DNA of 38,294 bases. Origin: Bacillota bacterium. Its GTDB lineage: Bacteria > Bacillota > Negativicutes > Sporomusales > Sporomusaceae. The translations under genes and the position numbers were made by a program. Positions 31,428 through 38,294 of the stretch are shown piece after piece; positions within the stretch are counted from its first letter, which is position 1, and the number at the start of each line of letters is the position of its first letter. The stretch lies in NCBI GenBank assembly GCA_023443285.1, contig JAEZVB010000028.1, positions 1-38,294 of the forward strand, in the 5' to 3' direction. The notes under the pieces were generated by a model. It worked only from the letters and a program-made list of their open reading frames with translations. It did no database searches and was not told the origin of the DNA.

Positions 31428-31679
31428 TCAACCTTGCCGCGGTTTAGCTTCATTAACAACAATCTGGCGACCAGCAATTTGAGCTCCGTTCATGACCTCA
31501 ACCATTTTATCCGCATCAGCATCTTCTACTTCTACAAAACCAAAGCCCCGGGAGCGTCCGGTTTCTTTGTCTGTAATAATTCTGCTCGAAATTACAGATC
31601 CATGCGGACGAAAAGCATCGGCAAGAATAATGTCCGTAGCACTCCACGGCAGATTACCCACATACAGCGTCTTTGCCAA
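31428..31679 (-). CDS. RRM-type RNA-binding protein
   Basis: This 83-residue protein consists of one RNA recognition motif. RNP2 is LYVGNLPW (about residues 5-12) and RNP1 is RGFGFVEV (about 44-51). The C-terminal tail is very short (AKPRQG). Such single-RRM proteins are common in cyanobacteria and scattered in other bacteria; they bind RNA and are sometimes cold- or stress-induced. The start is a TTG with GGAGG 10 nt upstream. Its own terminator makes it look like a gene inserted into the nadD-yqeK run. Confidence 0.92.
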   Translation of the reverse strand: MAKTLYVGNLPWSATDIILADAFRPHGSVISSRIITDKETGRSRGFGFVEVEDADADKMVEVMNGAQIAGRQIVVNEAKPRQG

Positions 31680-31804
31680 AAGGAAATCACCTCCGTTACA
31701 TCAGGATAACTTAAAATAAAATAAGTTTTACGTTAACATTATCTGCAAAAACGCAGGATTTATGCTTGGCTGACACTGCCTTTATTTGGCACACTCATTC
31801 GCTT

Positions 31805-32419
31805 CTAACGATATAAACCCTCTTTGTAGATATAATCTTCTACACTTTCCGGCACAATATATTTAATTGAACGTCCTTTTCTTACCCGTTCCCGGATATC
31901 TGTTGAGGATATCTCCAGTTCAGGCGTTGCTAACCGTTGAATACTACGGCGGCCTTTAGCGCCAAATTGTTTTATTACCTGATCAATATAACTGATACAA
32001 CCTGGCCGGGTAGCTGCTACAAAATAACACAAATCCAGCAGTTGGTCGATTTCCTGCCAACTCGGCAAATCCTTGACCGCATCCGCACCGGTAATAAAAT
32101 AAAACTCTGTGCTGGCACCATAACAGTCTATTAAAGCCTTCACAGTATCAATTGTGTAAGATAATCCTGATCGCTCAAGTTCAATGCCAGATACAAAAAA
32201 ATGGCGATTAGAATAAGTAGCCATAACCGTCATAATATAGCGATGAATAGCTGGCGTAACCATTGAATCCTGTTTATGAGGAGGGTTGCTGGCCGGAATA
32301 AATAGCACCTTGTCAAGATTATATTCTATACGGACAGCTTCAGCTGTTACCAAATGACCGACATGAATAGGATCGAACGTACCGCCCATAACACCTATTT
32401 TAGCTTTTGCATGTAACAT
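31805..32419 (-). CDS. nadD: Nicotinate-nucleotide adenylyltransferase
   Basis: This 204-residue enzyme of NAD biosynthesis joins nicotinate mononucleotide with ATP. It has the nucleotidyltransferase motif GVMGGTFDPIHVGHL (HxGH-type), IPASNPPHKQ, and the C-terminal ISSTDIRERVRKGRSIKYIV. All regions expected of NadD are present and the length is normal. It follows the small membrane gene, with proA and proB further upstream. Confidence 0.96.
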   Translation of the reverse strand: MLHAKAKIGVMGGTFDPIHVGHLVTAEAVRIEYNLDKVLFIPASNPPHKQDSMVTPAIHRYIMTVMATYSNRHFFVSGIELERSGLSYTIDTVKALIDCYGASTEFYFITGADAVKDLPSWQEIDQLLDLCYFVAATRPGCISYIDQVIKQFGAKGRRSIQRLATPELEISSTDIRERVRKGRSIKYIVPESVEDYIYKEGLYR

Positions 32420-32493
32420 ACTATCTGCCTTTCAAATATCCAAAAAATTCTAACCATTTTTATTATAACAGACAATAGTAGCTGTGAAAAGAG

Positions 32494-32658
32494 TTACATA
32501 GTATACCACCATTGAATTATCCAACTGAAAAATACGGCAGCTCCGATAATAATAACCGCTGCTCGAGCATAATCAATAGCATCATGTCGCCCTTTTGGCG
32601 TATTGAAATAGTTACGAGCAGCGTAATAGTAACCTAACACTTGCTTCCTTGCACTCAT
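32494..32658 (-). CDS. Small single-pass membrane protein downstream of proA
   Basis: The frame starts with an ATG one base after the proA stop codon (taaaATG), which suggests translational re-initiation. It encodes 54 residues. The N-terminal half is basic and aromatic (MSARKQVLGYYYAARNYFNT) and one membrane segment follows (about 32-50, AAVIIIGAAVFFSWIIQWW). I do not know a function. The hydrophobic segment and tight coupling make chance unlikely, though no strong ribosome site is visible. Confidence 0.6.
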   Translation of the reverse strand: MSARKQVLGYYYAARNYFNTPKGRHDAIDYARAAVIIIGAAVFFSWIIQWWYTM

Positions 32659-32659
32659 T

Positions 32660-33916
32660 TTAGATTCGCACTTGTCCATTGCCATTTATAACATATTTAA
32701 TACTAGTAAGCTCCGGGAGTCCCATCGGCCCACGGGCGTGAAGTTTTTGTGTGCTAATACCAATTTCAGCGCCAAACCCAAATTCAAACCCATCCGTAAA
32801 ACGTGTTGATGCATTAACATAAACAGCAGCCGCATCCACTTCCTGCTGGAAACGTCTAGCCTGTTCATAGTCTCGGGTAACAATAGCCTCTGAATGTCGG
32901 GTACTGTAGGTAGCAATATGTTCAATGGCGGCCTCCAAGCTGCTTACTACTTTTACCGCCAAGATGAGATCAAGATATTCTGCTGCCCAATCTTCGTCAG
33001 TAGCCGGTTTAACCGCCTGGTGATATTTCATAGTTTTAGCGCAGCCTCTGATAGCAACACCGGCTTGGTGATAGCGTGTAAGCATATCCGGCAAAAACTC
33101 AGCAGCCACCGCTTCATGAACAAGCAGCGTCTCCATGGCATTACATACCCCTGGTCGGGAGACCTTAGCATTGAAAGCAATGTCCTGCGCCATAACCAGA
33201 TCAGCAGTCGCATCGACAAAGGTATGGCAAACACCTGTACCGGTTTCAATTACTGGTACTGTACTGTTTTCTACAACCGTTCTAATTAGCCCAGCCCCAC
33301 CCCTAGGGATAATAACGTCTAAGTATTGATTAAGCTTCAGCATAGCCGTTACAGCCTGCCTGTCAGTTGTCTCAACAAGCGCAATTGCGCCTATCGGCAC
33401 ACCGGCAGCCTGAGCTGCCTCAGCAATAATTACGGTGACCGCCTTATTAGAGTTGATAGCCTCAGAACCACCACGTAAAATAACGGCATTACCAGCCTTT
33501 AAACACAGACCGGCAGCATCCACTGTCACATTGGGACGGGCTTCATAAATAATACCGATAACCCCTAGCGGCACACGCATTTTGGTTATAGCAAGTCCGT
33601 TAGGCCTGAGCCAGCCACCAATAGTTTCGCCAATAGGATCAGGCAATGACGCAATCTGCCGCAGCCCTTCAGCCATACCTTTTATTCTGGCTTCATTTAA
33701 TAACAGCCGGTCAACCAGCGGCTTAGGCATTCCGTTTGCCTCTGCTCTTTCAATATCTTTACTATTAGCAGCAATAATTTCGTCTTGCTTTGCTTCTAAC
33801 GCAGCGGCCATAGCCACTAACGCTTGATTTTTCAGAGCTGTCGACAAAGTCGCCAGTTTGCGGGCTGCAAGCTTGGCAGCTTTACCCTTTTCTGCTAATT
33901 CGGTTATGTAATCCAT
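32660..33916 (-). CDS. proA: Gamma-glutamyl phosphate reductase
   Basis: This 418-residue NADPH-dependent enzyme catalyses the second step of proline synthesis. It has PLGVIGIIYEARPNVTVDA, KAGNAVILRGGSEA, PRGGAGLI, the catalytic cysteine context KVSRPGVCNAMETLLVH and the C-terminal FGAEIGISTQKLHARGPMGL. It is complete in length. It follows proB by 14 bp. Confidence 0.98.
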   Translation of the reverse strand: MDYITELAEKGKAAKLAARKLATLSTALKNQALVAMAAALEAKQDEIIAANSKDIERAEANGMPKPLVDRLLLNEARIKGMAEGLRQIASLPDPIGETIGGWLRPNGLAITKMRVPLGVIGIIYEARPNVTVDAAGLCLKAGNAVILRGGSEAINSNKAVTVIIAEAAQAAGVPIGAIALVETTDRQAVTAMLKLNQYLDVIIPRGGAGLIRTVVENSTVPVIETGTGVCHTFVDATADLVMAQDIAFNAKVSRPGVCNAMETLLVHEAVAAEFLPDMLTRYHQAGVAIRGCAKTMKYHQAVKPATDEDWAAEYLDLILAVKVVSSLEAAIEHIATYSTRHSEAIVTRDYEQARRFQQEVDAAAVYVNASTRFTDGFEFGFGAEIGISTQKLHARGPMGLPELTSIKYVINGNGQVRI

Positions 33917-33930
33917 GCATTAGCCCCCTA

Positions 33931-35058
33931 TTATATCAACAATACTAAGTTATCGCGATGCACAACCTCATCATATGGTTTATATCCTAGTATATCACTA
34001 ATTTCCTGGGTATGAGCGCCTTTGATTTTATTTAAATCCTCTGCAGAGTAGTTGCTAATACCCCGCGCTAATTCGCGGCCACTTTCACTTACTATGCTTA
34101 TGGTGTTGCCTAATTCAAATTCACCATCCACAACCATAATTCCTGCTGCCAAAAGACTGGATCCGTCCTTTTGGAGCGCATGTTCACAGCCTTTATCCAC
34201 TCTGACACTACCGCTCACCTTGGCACCAAAAGCCAACCAGCGTTTACGAATTTGCAGGTGATTTTCTTTGGATATAAAAATCGTCCCCACCTTGTTTCCC
34301 TGAACAATTTCACGAATAACCCCATCGCGGCAGCCAGAAGCAATCACCATGGTTACACCAGAGTTAACTGCAATTTTCGCAGCCTGAATCTTAGTATACA
34401 TACCGCCGGTGCCCCGTAGTGAACCTGGTCCACCAGCCAGTTCTTCAATGGCTGGTGTAATATCGGCAATTTCGTTTATCAAGGCAGCACTCGAATCCAT
34501 CTGGGGATTAGCAGTGTAGACACCTTCAATGTCTGAGAGAATGATTAGTAAATCGGCGTCAACAATGCTGGCAACCATAGCCGAAAGCGTATCATTATCA
34601 CCAATTTTGAGTTCGTCAATAGCAACTGCATCGTTTTCATTAATAATGGGAATGACGCCCTGGTTTAAGAGCGCCATGAGTGTGTTACGAGAGTTGGTAT
34701 AACGCTTGCGATTAACTGAATCGGCGCGGGTCAATAATACCTGCGCAACGATTTGTCCATATTCTCCAAACATTTTTTCATAGATATGCAGCAAAATCCC
34801 TTGCCCGACGGCTGCAGCAGCCTGTTTTTCCGGTATGGTCTTGGGTTTTTCTTTGAGTCCTAGTCGATCCATGCCGGCGCCAACTGCGCCCGAACTCACC
34901 AGGATAATTTGTTTGCCTTGATTAGCAAGATCAGACAACTCACGAGCCAATTTTTCAATACGTAAGAGATTTAGTTTACCTGTCGCATGCGTTAGCGTAC
35001 TAGTGCCAACCTTAATTACAATGCGGTTGGCATTATTAAGAGTTTCTCTGGTAAGCAT
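33931..35058 (-). CDS. proB: Glutamate 5-kinase with PUA domain
   Basis: This is a 375-residue enzyme. The amino-acid kinase domain (1-260) has VIKVGTSTLTHATGKLN, ILVSSGAVGAGMDRLG, INENDAVA and GTGGMYTKIQAAKIA. A C-terminal PUA domain (about 280-365) follows. It phosphorylates glutamate as the feedback-controlled first step of proline synthesis. It lies 19 bp after yhbY and before proA. Confidence 0.98.
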   Translation of the reverse strand: MLTRETLNNANRIVIKVGTSTLTHATGKLNLLRIEKLARELSDLANQGKQIILVSSGAVGAGMDRLGLKEKPKTIPEKQAAAAVGQGILLHIYEKMFGEYGQIVAQVLLTRADSVNRKRYTNSRNTLMALLNQGVIPIINENDAVAIDELKIGDNDTLSAMVASIVDADLLIILSDIEGVYTANPQMDSSAALINEIADITPAIEELAGGPGSLRGTGGMYTKIQAAKIAVNSGVTMVIASGCRDGVIREIVQGNKVGTIFISKENHLQIRKRWLAFGAKVSGSVRVDKGCEHALQKDGSSLLAAGIMVVDGEFELGNTISIVSESGRELARGISNYSAEDLNKIKGAHTQEISDILGYKPYDEVVHRDNLVLLI

Positions 35059-35077
35059 ACTACAAACTCCCCCATAA

Positions 35078-35389
35078 TTATGGCAATTCTATCTTAGGCT
35101 TTTCTTCATTTTGCTTATATAATAAACCATTCCGGCCAATCACCTGCACTAACTGGGCGCCAGTGGCTTTAGCTAATGCAGCAATCGCTATTTTCGGTTC
35201 TTCCGGACTGTTCTGCAGCACGCGGACTTTGATAATTTCCCGCGCAGCGAGCGCTTGACCTGCACTTTCAATTACATTGTCTAGTACACCACTCTTACCA
35301 ATTTGGACAACAGGATCGAGCGTACTGCCAAGAGCCCGTAAAAAACGCTTCTGTTTGCCTGTCAATGTCATTTCATTTGTTTCTAACAT
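35078..35389 (-). CDS. yhbY: YhbY-type CRM domain RNA-binding protein
   Basis: This 103-residue protein has the CRM fold signature LTGKQKRFLRALG and PVVQIGKSGVLDNVIESAGQAL, and the strand LAAREIIKVRVLQNSPEEP. It binds 23S rRNA precursors in assembly of the large subunit. It starts 8 bp after obgE and has AGGAGG just before the ATG. The place between obgE and proB is common in Firmicutes. Confidence 0.95.
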   Translation of the reverse strand: MLETNEMTLTGKQKRFLRALGSTLDPVVQIGKSGVLDNVIESAGQALAAREIIKVRVLQNSPEEPKIAIAALAKATGAQLVQVIGRNGLLYKQNEEKPKIELP

Positions 35390-35397
35390 AGTGCCTC

Positions 35398-36669
35398 CTA
35401 TGGCCTAAACTCAAATTCCATATCACGAATGCGAACCGTATCGCCTTCCTGGATGCCACGCGCCCTGAGCTCTTCATCAATGCCCATTTTCCGCCAAATA
35501 GCTTGAAAACGACGGACACCTTCTTCGTCCCCAAAACGAGTCATAGCCACAAGCTTTTCAATTCCTGCCCCTTCGACGACAAAAGCACCGTCATCATCCC
35601 GTTTGACAGAAAATCCATCTTCAGGCTTGGCTTCATACACTTTGGCTTCTGCAATTTCTTCCGGTTCTTCCACATATTCAGCCAAGAGCTGTGATGCACG
35701 CTGCATAAGTGCAGATAAACCGTCACCAGTAGCCGCTGAAATAGGATATATTTCATGACCTAATCCGCTCATGTATTCTGCCACGCGTTCGTAATTATCA
35801 CGCGCCTCAGACAAGTCCATCTTATTGGCAGCGATAATTTGCGGCCGCTTGAACAGTTTTTCGTTATATAGTTTAAGTTCATTATTGATTTTGTGGAAAT
35901 CTTCAATAGGGTCGCGGCCTTCCATGCCCGAAACATCAAGTACATGTATGAGCACTTTAGTACGTTCAACATGGCGAAGGAATTCGTGTCCTAGACCTAC
36001 GCCCTCATGCGCACCTTCAATGAGCCCTGGAATATCTGCCAAAACAAAGTTTCGGCCTTCATCAATGCTGACAACCCCCAGCACTGGGGAGAGGGTAGTA
36101 AAATGATAGGCTGCAATTTCAGGCTTAGCTGCCGATACCATAGCTAGGATACTGGATTTCCCTACACTTGGATAACCGAGGAGACCAACATCTGCTAATA
36201 GCTTCAGTTCCAACATAAGAGCGCGTTCTTCTCCTGGTTCACCTAATTCTGCAAAAGTAGGCGCTCTATGAACACTGTTGACAAAACGAGCATTACCACG
36301 TCCACCTCGACCGCCTTTAGCGACTACGATTGTTTGACCTGGCTCAGTAATGTCACCAAGCACTTGACCGGTGGCCTCATCTTTAATAACCGTGCCTGGC
36401 GGTACTTTGATCAGGAGGTCGTCAGCTCCCTGACCATGCATATTTTTCATCTGGCCATTGTCACCACTATCGGCTTTAAATATACGTTTATAGCGAAAAT
36501 CAACGAGGGTATTAAGATTAGCATCCCCAATCAGCACTACATTGGCTCCCCGGCCACCGTCGCCACCGCTGGGTCCTCCTTTAGGAACATATTTCTCCCG
36601 GCGGAAGCCGGACATACCATTACCGCCGCTACCGGCCTTAACGGTAATTTTAGCTCTGTCAATAAACAT
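35398..36669 (-). CDS. obgE: GTPase ObgE (ribosome assembly)
   Basis: This is a 423-residue GTPase. The glycine-rich Obg domain (1-158) has GSGGNGMSGFRREKYVPKGG. The G domain (159-330) has GYPSVGKSS (G1), DIPGLIEG (G3) and ANKMDL (G4). The C-terminal OCT domain covers about 345-423. It acts in 50S assembly and, in sporulating Firmicutes, is encoded beside spo0B. The neighbour upstream is indeed a Spo0B-like gene. Confidence 0.98.
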   Translation of the reverse strand: MFIDRAKITVKAGSGGNGMSGFRREKYVPKGGPSGGDGGRGANVVLIGDANLNTLVDFRYKRIFKADSGDNGQMKNMHGQGADDLLIKVPPGTVIKDEATGQVLGDITEPGQTIVVAKGGRGGRGNARFVNSVHRAPTFAELGEPGEERALMLELKLLADVGLLGYPSVGKSSILAMVSAAKPEIAAYHFTTLSPVLGVVSIDEGRNFVLADIPGLIEGAHEGVGLGHEFLRHVERTKVLIHVLDVSGMEGRDPIEDFHKINNELKLYNEKLFKRPQIIAANKMDLSEARDNYERVAEYMSGLGHEIYPISAATGDGLSALMQRASQLLAEYVEEPEEIAEAKVYEAKPEDGFSVKRDDDGAFVVEGAGIEKLVAMTRFGDEEGVRRFQAIWRKMGIDEELRARGIQEGDTVRIRDMEFEFRP

Positions 36670-36784
36670 AGCAATCCCCTTGTTTTTTATATGTAATATG
36701 CGCTTTCGCGCTGATTTTTAGCCTACTAAATCATAAATATCTCTTCAAAAGCAGTAAATGAGACTCACTCCAAGTCATAGATCA

Positions 36785-37000
36785 TTACATACGCTCTTTT
36801 TGGTATGTTGCCATCACATTGGATATCATCTCAGGGTCATGTGCCAATTTCTCAATATATTCAAGCGCCTTTTCGTCGCGACCCAATTGAATCATAGCAT
36901 GAATAACCTGTAGGTGATTTAAAAAATCGTGTCGCTGAATGCGCAATAAATTATTTACATCAACACATGTTGCAACTTCACAGCAGCCCCGCCTTGTCAT
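36785..37000 (-). CDS. Spo0B-like sporulation phosphotransferase, short form
   Basis: This 71-residue protein contains the Spo0B helical-hairpin signature LLRIQRHDFLNHLQVIHAMI, with the phospho-accepting histidine at H24, followed by QLGRDEKALEYIEKL. Spo0B passes phosphate between response regulators in the Spo0A relay. The location between rpmA and obgE is the same as for spo0B in Bacillus, which supports orthology. It stops after the helical domain and lacks the C-terminal ATPase-like domain of Bacillus Spo0B. The start at 37000 has GGAAGG 8 nt upstream; a GTG at 37048 is less likely. Four cysteines near the N-terminus include a CC pair, unusual for this family. Confidence 0.8.
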   Translation of the reverse strand: MTRRGCCEVATCVDVNNLLRIQRHDFLNHLQVIHAMIQLGRDEKALEYIEKLAHDPEMISNVMATYQKERM

Positions 37001-37074
37001 ACCATCATCCTTCCAATTGTTGCGGATTGGTATATCTTTCGCGCCCACCAGGCAAAATACCTGTTGAGTTTGAG

Positions 37075-37080
37075 ATTATA
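37075..37080 (-). promoter_or_regulatory. Possible -10 box before the Spo0B-like gene
   Basis: TATAAT on the minus strand, directly after the 37091-37118 terminator and 75 bp before the start; the -35 region is poor. Confidence 0.4.
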
Positions 37081-37090
37081 TTTTAATTTA

Positions 37091-37118
37091 TAAGAAAAGA
37101 CTTGGCTTGTGCCAAGTC
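37091..37118 (-). terminator. Terminator hairpin upstream of the Spo0B-like gene
   Basis: gacttggc (37099-37106) and gccaagtc (37111-37118) pair perfectly around ttgt. The minus strand then reads ttttctta. No annotated gene ends just before it, so it may close a small RNA from 37119-37186. Confidence 0.7.
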
Positions 37119-37186
37119 CCTCAGGACGCGGGCAGAAGCCTTAGCCGTTCTCATGTCAACAGAATTTAGTCATAAATTCTGTTAGA

Positions 37187-37220
37187 CTAAAAAAACCTGC
37201 GGCTTTATGAGCCGCAGGTT
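37187..37220 (-). terminator. Terminator of the rplU-prp-rpmA operon
   Basis: aacctgcggct (37194-37204) and agccgcaggtt (37210-37220) pair perfectly, followed by seven T on the minus strand. It lies 92 bp after rpmA. Confidence 0.93.
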
Positions 37221-37311
37221 TTACTTATCCCTACAGAAAGGATTACTTTCTTCGAAACAAGGTTAACATCGGTTTCGCTTTGGTCAAAGACTTGCAAAAG
37301 CCGAGTTTGCT

Positions 37312-37620
37312 TTAAATAGCTTCTTCAGCTGCAGGATACACACTAATTTGGCGATCATAACGGCCTTTACGCTCGAAAGCGACCTGTCCGGGGATTTTGG
37401 CAAATAAAGTATCATCTTTGCCAATACCAACGTTATTACCGGGATGGAAATGTGTACCACGCTGACGTACTAAAATACTGCCTGCGGTAACAACTTCACC
37501 AGCATGACGTTTAACGCCTAGACGCTTAGCTTCGCTATCACGACCATTACGAGTGCTACCAACACCCTTTTTATGAGCGAACAACTGTAAGTCAAAGGAA
37601 TTCAGTTTGAAATTTTCCAT
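37312..37620 (-). CDS. rpmA: 50S ribosomal protein L27
   Basis: This is a 102-residue L27 with the Firmicutes N-terminal extension MENFKLNSFDLQLF before AHKKGVGSTRNGRDS. The extension is removed by the protease Prp, here between F14 and A15 by analogy, so that the mature N-terminus reaches the peptidyl-transferase centre. The remainder has HAGEVVTAGSILVRQRGTHF and GNNVGIGKDDTLFA. The ATG at 37620 has GGAGGTGA upstream. The prp gene lies 7 bp upstream. Confidence 0.97.
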   Translation of the reverse strand: MENFKLNSFDLQLFAHKKGVGSTRNGRDSEAKRLGVKRHAGEVVTAGSILVRQRGTHFHPGNNVGIGKDDTLFAKIPGQVAFERKGRYDRQISVYPAAEEAI

Positions 37621-37627
37621 CTTGCTT

Positions 37628-37945
37628 TCACCTCCTGTGCTCAATTATACGAACACTCTTAGGATATAGTTTGGCAATTTCAGTTAGCCCTAGCAGCATT
37701 GTTTCCAGAATTGCTTCTGTAAGACTGTCCGGCTGGCCGACAAGATTCATAGATAAACCATTATCCTGCCCAAGTACAATCTCCCGCCCAAGATGACGTT
37801 CAATTCCCATAATGGATGACTGCGTAAGTGCAGACACTCCGGCACAGACAATATCCATTCCATGCGGCGCAGTCTTAGCATGACCGCTAATAGCAAAACC
37901 GGTAATTGCCTTATTGTAATCTCGATGTAATGTAACCGTAATCAT
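37628..37945 (-). CDS. prp: Ribosomal-processing cysteine protease Prp
   Basis: This 105-residue protein (YsxB family) has the catalytic histidine H22 in ISGHAK and catalytic cysteine C34 in GMDIVCAGVSALTQ. It cleaves the N-terminal extension of L27, encoded just downstream. The rplU-prp-rpmA order is typical for Firmicutes. Confidence 0.95.
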   Translation of the reverse strand: MITVTLHRDYNKAITGFAISGHAKTAPHGMDIVCAGVSALTQSSIMGIERHLGREIVLGQDNGLSMNLVGQPDSLTEAILETMLLGLTEIAKLYPKSVRIIEHRR

Positions 37946-37954
37946 TGTCTGTCC

Positions 37955-38266
37955 TTAGGCATGAATCTTTTCAATACGGACTTTAGTGAACGGTTGACGA
38001 TGACCCTGGCGACGACGATAATTGGATTTGGCTTTGTATTTGAAAACCAGAATCTTTTTACCTTTACCATGGGCTACTACTTCAGCAGTAACTTTTGCGT
38101 TAGCTATCAGCGGTTTACCAATAACTACATCGCCTTCTTTTACCACAGTCAAAACGCGGTCAAAATCAACAGTTTGTCCTTCTGCTACTTCGAGTTTCTC
38201 AATAGTGAGAACATCACCTTCGGTAACACGATACTGTTTTCCACCTGTTTCAATAATAGCGTACAT
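37955..38266 (-). CDS. rplU: 50S ribosomal protein L21
   Basis: This 103-residue protein begins MYAIIETGGKQYRV and ends YRRRQGHRQPFTKVRIEKIHA, the usual L21 features. GGGGAGG precedes the ATG. An L21 leader would lie to the right of the window and cannot be judged. Confidence 0.97.
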   Translation of the reverse strand: MYAIIETGGKQYRVTEGDVLTIEKLEVAEGQTVDFDRVLTVVKEGDVVIGKPLIANAKVTAEVVAHGKGKKILVFKYKAKSNYRRRQGHRQPFTKVRIEKIHA

Positions 38267-38294
38267 TTAACTTGCACCTCCCCTACATTAGGAC

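Overview
The window reads as chromosomal DNA of a spore-forming, diderm member of the Firmicutes (Negativicutes, Sporomusaceae-like). The inference rests on three kinds of evidence. First, there is Firmicutes-type gene order and biology: rplU-prp-rpmA-spo0B-obgE, an L27 with a cleavable N-terminal extension, a yybP-ykoY riboswitch and a Spo0E-like protein. Second, two genes encode exported beta-barrels ending in aromatic residues, as expected only where there is an outer membrane. Third, there is an anaerobic membrane-hydrogenase operon. No species can be named from the sequence alone.

Layout, left to right. (1) 1-1800: an IS1182-type insertion sequence that runs off the left edge and ends 10 bp after the ridA stop codon. 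(2) 1811-11158, minus strand: one compact run reading hyfB-hyfC-hyfE-hyfF-hyfG-(ferredoxin/HyfI fusion)-sdaAB-sdaAA-ridA. It couples a group-4-type [NiFe] membrane hydrogenase to an iron-sulfur L-serine dehydratase and a RidA imine/enamine deaminase. Three exact 21-bp-spaced repeats lie upstream. (3) 11365-15071: two TerC-family metal-exporter paralogues flank a DUF457 membrane protein and an exported barrel. The first terC has a complete Mn2+ (yybP-ykoY) riboswitch with promoter, aptamer, antiterminator and terminator. (4) 15148-18859, minus strand: amidohydrolase, SemiSWEET transporter, MoxR ATPase and VWA/CoxE-like protein. (5) 18949-24830: tRNA-Ala(GGC), then a visibly G+C-richer 5.7-kb segment with a MalT/LuxR-type regulator and three exported proteins (barrel, small periplasmic protein, beta-propeller lipoprotein). 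It ends with a near-exact copy of the tRNA 3' end, so it looks like a tRNA-borne genomic island without an integrase. (6) 24986-28213: DedA, YnfA, a CorC/HlyC-type transporter and three very small proteins. (7) 28298-38266, minus strand: the conserved rplU-prp-rpmA-spo0B-obgE-yhbY-proB-proA-(small TM)-nadD-rrm-yqeK-lcp-rsfS-cvfB cluster.

The main points for a second look are the hydrogenase/serine-dehydratase operon and its altered large subunit, the tRNA-bounded envelope island, the fully readable Mn riboswitch, and the unexplained hairpin-rich spacer between rpmA and spo0B.
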